Source: JBAVEL01 sp049587715 (GTDB lineage Bacteria > Bacteroidota > Ignavibacteria > UBA10030 > UBA6906). From it: DNA of 15,005 nucleotides. The notes below the pieces were generated by a model. The model searched no databases, was not told the origin of the DNA, and saw nothing but the letters and a program-made list of their open reading frames with translations. Numbering within the stretch: position 1 is the stretch's first letter; every line of letters starts with the position of its first letter. Positions 7,229-14,090 of the stretch are shown piece by piece. The stretch is from assembly GCA_049587715.1 (NCBI GenBank), contig JBAVEL010000045.1, forward strand, positions 1-15,005, read 5' to 3'. Both the position numbers and the translations under genes were made by a program.

Positions 7229-8524
7229 GTGAAGCGGGTGTATATTGAAGATTGCGCGCGTCATGTGGGGACGGAAGTCTCCCTGCACGGCTGGCTCTAC
7301 AACAAGCGCTCGAGCGGCAGGGTGCGTTTTCTGGTGATGCGCGACGGCACCGGTCTGGTGCAGGGAGTGGTGGCGCGCGGGGCGGTGCCCGACGAGGTCT
7401 TTGAGACCTACGACCTTCTCGCGCAGGAATCCTCCTTCGTGATGAGGGGTATCGTTCGCGCGGAGGAGCGCGCCCCCGGGGGGTTCGAGCTCGATGTCCG
7501 CGCGCTGACCGTGCTCCAGACGGCCAGGGACTACCCGATTACTCCCAAGGAGCACGGCATCGAGTTTCTGATGGACCGGCGCCATCTGTGGGTGCGTTCA
7601 AGCAGGCAGCACGCCATTCTCCGCATCCGGCACGAGATTATCAGGGCGATCCGGGAGTTCTTCGACGGCCGCGGGTTTGTTCTGTTCGATGCGCCCGTGT
7701 TCACTCCCGCCGCGTGCGAGGGAACCTCCACGCTCTTCGAGACGGAGTACTTCGACCTGGGGAAGGCGTATCTCACCCAGTCGGGCCAGCTCTACGCCGA
7801 GGCGGGCGCCATGGCCTTCGGGAAGGTGTACGTGTTCGGACCCACGTTCCGCGCGGAGAAGTCCAAGACGCGGCGGCACCTGACGGAATTCTGGATGGTG
7901 GAGCCGGAGGTTGCGTTCAACGACCTGAACGACAACATGGAGCTGGCGGAGGAGTTCCTGGAGCACGTTGTGCAGTCGGTCCTCCGGAACCGGCAGGCCG
8001 AACTCCGGACCCTTGAGCGGAACACGCGCTACCTGGAGAATGTGCGGAAGCCCCTTCCCCGCATGTCCTACGACGAGGCCGTGGAGATGCTCCACGGGAA
8101 GGGGGTGGAGTTCACGTGGGGGAACGACCTCGGTGGAACGGATGAAACGCTCATCTCGGAGCAGTTTGACCGCCCGGTGATGGTGCATCGCTATCCGGCG
8201 GCCATCAAGGCCTTCTATATGAAACGGGACCCGGAGAGACCGGACCTTGCCCTGGCCGTGGATGTCCTGGCCCCGGAGGGGTATGGCGAGATCATCGGCG
8301 GAAGTCAGAGGGAGGACGATCTGGACGTTCTCCGGGCCCGATTGAAGGAGCACGGTCTGCCGGAGGCTCCCTTCGAGTGGTATCTGGACCTCCGCAGGTT
8401 CGGCTCGGTGCCTCATGCGGGGTTCGGCCTGGGAATTGAGCGCACCGTTTCCTGGATCTGCGGCCTGGATCATGTGCGCGAGACGATTCCCTTCGCACGG
8501 ATGATCTACCGTCTCGCCCCCTGA
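7229..8524 (+). CDS. asnS: asparaginyl-tRNA synthetase (class II)
   Basis: It charges tRNA-Asn with asparagine directly. The 431-residue protein has an N-terminal OB-fold anticodon-binding domain (HVGTEVSLHGWLYNKRSSGRVRFLVMRDGTG) followed by a class IIb catalytic core. Motif 2 is FRAEKSKTRRHLTEFWMVEPE (from F207), whose TRRHLTEFWM form is typical of AsnRS. Motif 3 is GFGLGIERTVSW (G402-R405). The KTRRHL motif 2 and the 431-residue length, without the large insertion of bacterial AspRS, separate it from AspRS. GTG 7229 follows AGGAG at 7218-7222 and lies downstream of a good promoter. It begins a new transcription unit 85 bases after nadA. The following ABC ATPase starts 29 bases downstream, with no terminator seen between them, so co-transcription is possible. 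Confidence 0.95.
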   Translation: MKRVYIEDCARHVGTEVSLHGWLYNKRSSGRVRFLVMRDGTGLVQGVVARGAVPDEVFETYDLLAQESSFVMRGIVRAEERAPGGFELDVRALTVLQTARDYPITPKEHGIEFLMDRRHLWVRSSRQHAILRIRHEIIRAIREFFDGRGFVLFDAPVFTPAACEGTSTLFETEYFDLGKAYLTQSGQLYAEAGAMAFGKVYVFGPTFRAEKSKTRRHLTEFWMVEPEVAFNDLNDNMELAEEFLEHVVQSVLRNRQAELRTLERNTRYLENVRKPLPRMSYDEAVEMLHGKGVEFTWGNDLGGTDETLISEQFDRPVMVHRYPAAIKAFYMKRDPERPDLALAVDVLAPEGYGEIIGGSQREDDLDVLRARLKEHGLPEAPFEWYLDLRRFGSVPHAGFGLGIERTVSWICGLDHVRETIPFARMIYRLAP

Positions 8525-8553
8525 GGGGGCTCCCGGAAGCGGGGTGGCCCGCC

Positions 8554-9480
8554 ATGCTCTTCGCAGAGAACCTCCGCAAATCCTACTCCTCCTCCGTGGG
8601 GCTCGCCGGGGTTTCCTTCGAGGCGCGGCGGGGCGAGATCCTCGGCCTCCTCGGCCCCAACGGAGCAGGCAAGACAACTTCTCTGCGCATCGTCCTCCGC
8701 ATCCTGCTTCCCGATGCAGGGAGGGTCTTGTATGACGGTCTTCCGTTCCACCCCGGAGTGCGGAACCGCATCGGGTACGTGCCGGAGGAGCGGGGTCTCT
8801 ACCGGAAGAGCAGGGTCGGCGACATTCTCCGCTACTGCGCCGCCCTGCGGGGGGTGCCGTCGCGGCGGGCGGCAGATGCATCGGCCCGCTGGATGCGGCA
8901 CTTCGGCCTGGACGGCCAGCAGGGGCGCCGCCTGGAGGAGTTCTCCAAGGGAAACCAGCAGAAAGTCCAGTTCATCGCCGCGATCCTCCACGATCCCGAC
9001 CTCCTTGTGCTGGATGAGCCCTTCAGCGGGCTGGACCCCGTCAATCAGGAGCTGTTTGCCGGAGCGATGCTCGAGTTCCGGAACCGGGGGCGAGCCATCC
9101 TCTATTCCACGCATCAGATGGATGCGGCCGAGCGGCTGAGCGACCGGATCTGTCTGATCCACCGGGGACGCAATATCCTCGACGGGTCTATCCGGGACGT
9201 GAAGCGGAGCCGCGGGGCTGACACGGTGTACGCCGAATTCGCGGGAGATGGTTCGTTCCTCCGGCAGATGCCCGGAGTCCGCAGGGTGCTCCTGCACGGG
9301 AACTGTGCGGAGATCGAGCCCCGGGAGGGATTCCCCGCCCGCCTGATTCTGGACCAGATGAACAGGCGTCTGGAGATACGCCGATTCGAGATCAGGGAGC
9401 CGTCCCTGCATGCGATCTTCCTCCGGGAGGTGGAAGGGGGCCCCATGCCGGGGGGCGGGGAGGGGGGGGCAAGACCGTGA
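8554..9480 (+). CDS. ABC transporter ATP-binding protein, NatA type
   Basis: This is the ATPase of an ABC-2 exporter, energising the permease encoded next at the cytoplasmic membrane. Of its 308 residues, the first 220 or so are a normal nucleotide-binding domain. Walker A is GPNGAGKTT (34-42). The signature is FSKGNQQK (130-137) in place of LSGGQ. Walker B is LLVLDEP (150-156), followed by FSGLDPVNQ, and the H-loop lies in YSTHQMD. The FSKGNQQKVQFIAA form and the extra C-terminal domain of about 80 residues (DUF4162-like) are typical of the NatA/YhaQ subgroup, named after the Bacillus sodium exporter. Substrate cannot be inferred from the ATPase. ATG 8554 follows GGGGTGG at 8541-8547. The last codons contain G6, G4 and G8 runs, and the stop overlaps the permease GTG as GTGA. 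Confidence 0.92.
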   Translation: MLFAENLRKSYSSSVGLAGVSFEARRGEILGLLGPNGAGKTTSLRIVLRILLPDAGRVLYDGLPFHPGVRNRIGYVPEERGLYRKSRVGDILRYCAALRGVPSRRAADASARWMRHFGLDGQQGRRLEEFSKGNQQKVQFIAAILHDPDLLVLDEPFSGLDPVNQELFAGAMLEFRNRGRAILYSTHQMDAAERLSDRICLIHRGRNILDGSIRDVKRSRGADTVYAEFAGDGSFLRQMPGVRRVLLHGNCAEIEPREGFPARLILDQMNRRLEIRRFEIREPSLHAIFLREVEGGPMPGGGEGGARP

Positions 9481-10711
9481 AGAAGACCGTGGCGGTGGCG
9501 CGGTGGGAGTATGTCCAGAAGGTGCGGAGCAGGGCCTTTCTCCTCTCCCTTGTGGTGACTCCTCTTCTCTTGCTGGGTATGGGGATCCTGCCGCACCTGC
9601 TGGCGGACAGGGAGACGGAAGCGACGCGTTGGGTGGGGGTGCTGGATGGCGGGGAGGATTTTGCCCGCGCCTTTGGGTCGCGGCTGGAGGAGAGGTATCG
9701 CCTGCAGGACGGGGCTCCCCGGTATCGCGTCATCCGGATTCCCGGGGGGGCCCCGGGGGGGCTTCCCGGGACGGGGCGGACCGCCTTGTCCTGGAAGGGG
9801 AGATCGACGGCTACGTGGCATCCGGAGGCTCGGACAGCCTGATGGAGTATCGCTCCGGCTCCTCGGGGGATTTCAGGACGCTGATGCGGGCCGAAGAGGT
9901 GCTCCGGGAGGTCCTCGCCGAGCGGAGGCTGCAGGATGAGGGACTGGACCCCGGCCTGATCCGGGCGCTGCGGTTTCCCTTCCGGCTCCGGCCCGTGCAG
10001 CTCACCGAGGGCGGGGGGGCGCGTGAGGGCGGGGTGGAACGGTTGTTCCTGTCCGCGTACGTCTTCATCCTCATGCTTTTTTCGCTCATTGCCACATCAG
10101 GCCAGCTTCTGGTGCGGAGTGTGATCGAAGAAAAGGCGGGGCGGGTCGTGGAGGTGCTGGTTTCATCCTGCTCCTCCACCGAGCTGATGGCGGGGAAGGT
10201 CCTGGGCCTGAGCGCGCTCGGGTTCACCCAGATTGTTTTCTGGGGGCTCGCGGCGGCCATCGTGGGTGGATCGCTCGGTGTCCGTCTGATCGAGCCCTCC
10301 CACGCCTTCCTGCTTGCGGCCTACTTCATCCTGGGATATCTCTTCTATGCCGGCGTGTTCATTGCCCTTGGATCGCCTCTTTCGACCGAACAGGAAGCGC
10401 AGCAGGTGAACACCTATCTGGTGCTCCTCCTTCTTGTGCCGATCGTACTGGCGCTTCCTGCGATTCAGGACCCGGATGCCGAGTGGATCAGGGTCCTCAG
10501 CTATGTGCCGTTTCTCACGCCCACCCTCATGGCGCTCAGGATTCCCGTGCGGATGCCTTCCGCGGGGGATATTGCGGGGACCATGCTGACCATGGCTGCG
10601 GCGATCTGCTGCGCGATGTGGGTGGCCGGCCGCATCTTCCGTGTGGCTGTGCTGGCCACCGGAAAACGACCAACGATCCGGGAGATTGCCCGATGGATAA
10701 CGTGTCCGTGA
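9477..10711 (+). CDS. ABC-2 permease, NatB/YhaP type, interrupted by a -1 frameshift
   Basis: This is the membrane subunit of the exporter. The frame opened by GTG 9477 (MKKTVAVARWEYVQKVRSR, then membrane helix 1 and a periplasmic domain) ends at TGA 9840-9842 after 121 residues. The homologous protein continues in the -1 frame from about 9761 (ADRLVLEGEIDGYV) to TGA 10709-10711. It covers the rest of the soluble domain and about six hydrophobic segments, including VFILMLFSLIATSGQLLV and the conserved VIEEKAGRVVEVLVSS that follows it. Joining frames at 9761 gives 411 residues, a normal NatB size. The switch must lie in or near two G7 runs (9744-9750, 9755-9761). Explanations are a missing G in the assembly, a true frameshift mutation, or programmed frameshifting. 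An in-frame ATG at 9842 could restart the second part alone. GTG 9477 follows a purine run ending at 9469. Confidence 0.85.
9755..9794 (+). other. putative -1 frameshift signal: slippery G7 plus hairpin
   Basis: Bases 9755-9761 read G GGG GGG in the frame of the permease N terminus, the register of an X XXY YYZ slippery heptamer. A slip back by one base leads directly into the frame that encodes the rest of the protein. A 12-bp stem can form downstream between 9766-9777 and 9783-9794, with nine Watson-Crick pairs, three G-U pairs and a 5-base loop at 9778-9782. The spacer is 4 bases, or 7 if the outer three pairs are open. Function is an inference, since hairpins are common in GC-rich DNA. 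Confidence 0.35.
10680..10684 (+). promoter_or_regulatory. ribosome-binding site for the small envelope protein gene
   Basis: GGGAG stands 8 bases before ATG 10693, inside the 3' end of the permease gene. It supports this start over more upstream codons, which would run deep into the permease. Confidence 0.6.
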
Positions 10712-11214
10712 ATCCCCGCGCCCTCTTCATGGCGTTTGCTGTTCTGGTGTGGATGCCGGGCCCCGATGGGGCCGCGCAGATTGCCGAGCCGGAGACGCCC
10801 GACCGGGTGCCCCTCACGGAGAGCGTTTTCGGCCTGGGCCTTTCGGCCGGGGCCGCCTCGGGCGTGGGGCTCAGCTTCCGGCACCATCTTCCCGGCCCGT
10901 GGGCCTATCAGCTTGCGGGGGGCATCGTGAGTGTGGATGACCGGCTGCTCTACGACATCGGTTGCTCCGCCTCGTTCGATATCGGACGGCGGGCGGGGGC
11001 CCGGTATTTTGCGGCCGCCTCCGCCGGGTATTTCTTCTCCGGCTCGGGCGGGGCGAACCGGATGAGGGCTCCGGGCCGGGCGGGGCTGGGTGTCGGGGGC
11101 GAGTTCTTTCTGACCGGCGAGCTGCAGGCACAGGCGGAGGTCCTGTTCACCTACTTCACCGACGGCACCGTCCTCCCTCTTCCTCAGGCCGGCCTTCATT
11201 ACTATTTCCGTTAG
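10693..11214 (+). CDS. secreted, probably outer-membrane beta-barrel protein, function unknown
   Basis: I do not recognise the family. The 173-residue protein starts with a short polar segment and Arg9, then a hydrophobic stretch (ALFMAFAVLVWM) and a likely signal-peptidase site around DGAAQIA (after residue 28 or 31). The mature part is rich in glycine, aromatics and alternating hydrophobic/polar residues. Examples are FGLGLSAGAASGVGLSFRHH, YFAAASAGYFFSGSGG and LGVGGEFFLTGELQAQAEVLFTYF. It ends LHYYFR, near the aromatic C-terminal strand typical of outer-membrane barrels, though the last residue is Arg rather than Phe. ATG 10693 has GGGAG upstream and overlaps the permease gene by 19 bases, so it is probably co-expressed with the ABC exporter. 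A role connected with that exporter is possible but unproven. Confidence 0.75.
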   Translation: MDNVSVNPRALFMAFAVLVWMPGPDGAAQIAEPETPDRVPLTESVFGLGLSAGAASGVGLSFRHHLPGPWAYQLAGGIVSVDDRLLYDIGCSASFDIGRRAGARYFAAASAGYFFSGSGGANRMRAPGRAGLGVGGEFFLTGELQAQAEVLFTYFTDGTVLPLPQAGLHYYFR

Positions 11215-11305
11215 GGAGAGCGGTTTTGATTCTGTCCCCCTTTTTCTCTACCTTCGGGCACTCTACCGACCACGCATCCCCGTCCCGACCGCTGCACACG
11301 TGACC
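11215..11305 (+). promoter_or_regulatory. intergenic region before nuoJ with candidate promoter and hairpin
   Basis: TTGATT (11226-11231) and TACCTT (11249-11254) are 17 bases apart and could be a weak promoter for the nuo genes. The -10 box matches only 3 of 6 consensus bases. Overlapping it, GGGAGAG (11214-11220) can pair with CTGTCCC (11232-11238) with one mismatch. Two C and five T (11241-11245) follow, a weak terminator-like arrangement. Both assignments are tentative. Confidence 0.35.
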
Positions 11306-11812
11306 ATGGAATCGTTTCTCTTCTACTTCTTTGGCCTTGCCGCGATTGCCACGGCGGTGCTGATGACGGTCCAGCGGAACCCCGTCATGAGCGCCATCTA
11401 TCTGATCGGCAATTTCTTCTGCATCGCCTCCCTGTATCTCCTTCTCCGGGCTCAGTTTCTGGCCGTGATCCAGATCGTCGTGTACACGGGGGCCATCATG
11501 GTGCTTGTTGTGTTTGTGATCATGCTGCTGAACCTGGGGGAGGAGGAGAAGCTGCGGGAGCGTTTCGATGTGAAACGGGTCCTGGGCGTGGTCCTGGCGG
11601 CCGGATTGCTGGCCCAGCTCATCGTCCTTTTCGGATCCGGAGACGGCTCTCCCTCCGGGAGTCCGGGGGCCTGGCCGGAGCCCGGGATGGGGGGAGCCCA
11701 GAGCATGGGGGACGCCCTGTTCGGGCGGTTCGTGCTGGGATTCGAGGTGACCTCACTCCTTCTCCTCGCGGCGATGGTGGGGGCCGTGGTCCTTGCACGG
11801 AAGCGGATCTGA
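11306..11812 (+). CDS. nuoJ: NADH:quinone oxidoreductase subunit J
   Basis: This is a membrane-arm subunit of respiratory complex I (NDH-1) that links the quinone-site region to the antiporter-like subunits. It has 168 residues and about five membrane helices. Family marks are NPVMSAIYLIGNF, then QIVVYTGAIMVLVVFVIMLL with Y60 in the third helix (equivalent to E. coli Y59 in the pi-bulge), and the C-terminal FEVTSLLLLAAMVGAVVLARKR. A glycine/proline/serine-rich loop (about 110-130) lies between helices 4 and 5. ATG 11306 is preferred, but a GTG at 11300 in the same frame would add two residues; neither has a clear ribosome-binding site. It is the first gene of the nuoJKLM run, 91 bases after an unrelated gene. 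Confidence 0.94.
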   Translation: MESFLFYFFGLAAIATAVLMTVQRNPVMSAIYLIGNFFCIASLYLLLRAQFLAVIQIVVYTGAIMVLVVFVIMLLNLGEEEKLRERFDVKRVLGVVLAAGLLAQLIVLFGSGDGSPSGSPGAWPEPGMGGAQSMGDALFGRFVLGFEVTSLLLLAAMVGAVVLARKRI

Positions 11813-11829
11813 AGGGAGGAGCATCCTGC

Positions 11830-12135
11830 ATGGCTGTATCGCCCGAACACTATTTCACCCTGAGCGCCGTCCTTTTCGCCGTGGGTGTCGCAGGTGTGCT
11901 CACCCGGCGGAACGCGATCGTCATTCTCATGTGCATCGAGCTGATGCTGAATGCCGTGAACCTGACCCTGGCGGCTTCCTCCGCCTCCCTGGGGGAGATC
12001 ACGGGTCAGGTCCTTGTCTTTTTCGTGATGGCGGTTGCAGCGGCGGAGGCGGCGGTGGGTCTGGCCATCGTGATCGCCCTGTTCCGGAACCGGCAGACGG
12101 TGAACATCGACGAGATCAATATCCTGAAGTGGTAG
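11830..12135 (+). CDS. nuoK: NADH:quinone oxidoreductase subunit K
   Basis: This is a three-helix membrane subunit of complex I, related to MrpC, that takes part in the proton path. The 101-residue length is typical. The two membrane glutamates known to be important in E. coli (E36 and E72) are present here as E37 (LMCIELMLNAVNL) and E73 (AVAAAEAAVGLAI). The C terminus NIDEINILKW is typical of the family. ATG 11830 follows AGGGAGGA at 11813-11820, with spacing of about 9. It starts 17 bases after nuoJ and ends 10 bases before nuoL. Confidence 0.96.
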   Translation: MAVSPEHYFTLSAVLFAVGVAGVLTRRNAIVILMCIELMLNAVNLTLAASSASLGEITGQVLVFFVMAVAAAEAAVGLAIVIALFRNRQTVNIDEINILKW

Positions 12136-12145
12136 CGGACGGCCC

Positions 12146-14077
12146 ATGGCACACGAGCTGATCGGGATCGCGGTCTTCCTTCCTCTTGCGGGTTTCCTCG
12201 TGAACGGACTCGGGGGCCGCTTCGTGAAGTCCGAGACCGCTGCGGGCCTGATCGGGAGCGCCACGGTAGGAGGGTCCTTTGTGGCAGGATGCCTGATCCT
12301 CGCCCGGATGCTGGGCGCTCCGCCGGGGATGAGGGTGATGCGCGAGACGCTGTTCCCCTGGATCGGAGCGGGTTCCGTGAACGTGGATTTCGGCTACCAG
12401 GCGGACCAGCTTTCCGTTCTCATGATGTTGATCGTAACGGGTGTCGGATTCCTGATCCATGTCTATTCGATCGGGTATATGCGGGGGGATCCGGGCTTCC
12501 GGCGGTTCTTTGCCTACCTGAACCTCTTCATCTTCGCCATGCTGAATCTGGTCATGGCGGACAATTTCCTGCTGCTGTTTCTGGGGTGGGAGGGGGTGGG
12601 GCTCTGCTCCTATCTGTTGATCGGGTTCTGGTACGACAGGCGCTTCGAGAAAGGGACGACGGCGGACGCGGCCAAGAAGGCCTTCATCGTCAACAGAATA
12701 GGGGATGTCGGGTTCCTGATCGGCATGTTCCTCGTCATGCAGACATTCGGCACGCTCCGGTTCGAGGGCGTCTTTGCGCAGGCCGCCGCGATCACCTCCG
12801 GGCAGCCAATCTTCTTCTGGATGACACTGGCCCTGTTCCTGGGTGCAACCGGGAAATCCGCGCAGATTCCCCTCTTTGTCTGGCTCCCGGATGCAATGGC
12901 CGGACCCACCCCCGTGAGCGCTCTCATCCATGCCGCCACCATGGTCACGGCCGGAGTGTATATGGTGGCCCGGTGCTCGGTCCTTTTCGCCCTGGCGCCG
13001 GGCACCCTCGCCGTCGTGGCGGTCGTGGGGGCGCTGACCCTGGTTATGGCCGCGAGCATCGCCCTCGTCCAGAACGACATCAAGAAGGTGTTGGCCTACT
13101 CCACCGTCAGCCAGCTCGGCTACATGTTCGTTGCCCTGGGCGTGGGGGCGTTCGGGGCCGGCGTGTTCCACGTGTTGACCCACGCCTTCTTCAAAGCCCT
13201 TCTCTTCCTCGGGGCGGGGGCCGTGATCCACGCCCTGCACGAGGAGCAGGATATCAGGAAGATGGGTGGTCTGGGCGGAAGACTGCCGGTCACCTATGCC
13301 TCCGTCCTTGCGGGGGCTCTCGCACTGGCCGGGATCCCGCCCCTCTCGGGGTTCGTCAGCAAGGACGAGATTCTCTGGAAGGTGTTCGCCGGGGGTTCCT
13401 GGGGTCTCTGGCTTGCCGGTCTGGTAGGTGCAGGCTTCACCGCGTTCTACATCTTCCGCCTGGTGACACTTGTGTTCGCGGGTGAACCGCGCTGGTCCGG
13501 GGACCGCCATCCCCACGAGGCGCCCCGGACCATGACCGTCCCGCTGGTGATCCTGGCCCTCCTGTCGGCCGGGGGAGGGCTTCTCGGATGGCCTGCCAGT
13601 CTGGGAGGCGGGAATCTTCTGGAGCACTGGCTGGAGCCTGTCTTCGCACCCGCCCTCCGGAAGCTTGCGCTTGGGCACCACGGAGTTGAGCCCGCGGAGT
13701 ACGTCCTCATGGCTCTTTCGGTGGGAGTGGGAATCGGCGGGATCCTTCTGGCCAGACGCTGGTATCTCAGCCGGCGGGATGTCCCGGAGCGGCTGGCGAA
13801 GGCGCTCCCCGCATGGTACAGGGTTCTCCTGAACAAGTACTACGTGGATGAGGTCTACGATGCCGCCGTGGTCGCCCCCACGGTGAAGATCTCGGAGAGG
13901 TTTCTCTGGAAGACGGTGGACGTGGGGGTGATCGACTGGTGCGTCAACGCCCTGGCCGCCTCGGTTGCTGCGCTCAGCCAGGCGTCCCGGCGCCTCCAGT
14001 CGGGCGCCGTGCAGAGCTATGCGCTTGTCTTTCTGGGGGGCGCAGTGGCGCTCCTGGCCTGGATTCTTCTGGCGTAG
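12146..14077 (+). CDS. nuoL: NADH:quinone oxidoreductase subunit L
   Basis: This is the distal antiporter-like proton-pumping subunit of complex I. It has 643 residues against about 613 in E. coli. It has the usual set of membrane helices, with essential charges E149 (LFLGWEGVGLCSYLLIGFWY) and K237 (GATGKSAQIPLFVWLPDAM). These are followed by PTPVSALIHAATMVTAGVYM and the QNDIKKVLAYSTVSQLGYM block. The C-terminal part (YYVDEVYDAAVVAPTVKISE and the last helix) covers the long lateral helix that braces the membrane arm. ATG 12146 lies 10 bases after nuoK with only a weak ribosome-binding site. nuoM begins 13 bases downstream. Confidence 0.97.
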   Translation: MAHELIGIAVFLPLAGFLVNGLGGRFVKSETAAGLIGSATVGGSFVAGCLILARMLGAPPGMRVMRETLFPWIGAGSVNVDFGYQADQLSVLMMLIVTGVGFLIHVYSIGYMRGDPGFRRFFAYLNLFIFAMLNLVMADNFLLLFLGWEGVGLCSYLLIGFWYDRRFEKGTTADAAKKAFIVNRIGDVGFLIGMFLVMQTFGTLRFEGVFAQAAAITSGQPIFFWMTLALFLGATGKSAQIPLFVWLPDAMAGPTPVSALIHAATMVTAGVYMVARCSVLFALAPGTLAVVAVVGALTLVMAASIALVQNDIKKVLAYSTVSQLGYMFVALGVGAFGAGVFHVLTHAFFKALLFLGAGAVIHALHEEQDIRKMGGLGGRLPVTYASVLAGALALAGIPPLSGFVSKDEILWKVFAGGSWGLWLAGLVGAGFTAFYIFRLVTLVFAGEPRWSGDRHPHEAPRTMTVPLVILALLSAGGGLLGWPASLGGGNLLEHWLEPVFAPALRKLALGHHGVEPAEYVLMALSVGVGIGGILLARRWYLSRRDVPERLAKALPAWYRVLLNKYYVDEVYDAAVVAPTVKISERFLWKTVDVGVIDWCVNALAASVAALSQASRRLQSGAVQSYALVFLGGAVALLAWILLA

Positions 14078-14090
14078 GGCGCGCAGTCCG

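Noticed and set aside
7598..9411. Long minus-strand open frames opposite asnS and the ABC ATPase
   Set aside because: The conserved plus-strand motifs explain the region fully. The antisense translations are compositionally biased and match no known family.
10483..10692. Longer N terminus for the envelope protein from 10483
   Set aside because: It would run 210 bases through conserved permease coding sequence in another frame. ATG 10693 has a good ribosome-binding site and starts a signal peptide.
12289..13485. 398-codon plus-strand frame inside nuoL
   Set aside because: Out-of-frame shadow of nuoL, rich in R, G, P and H with no hydrophobic helices.
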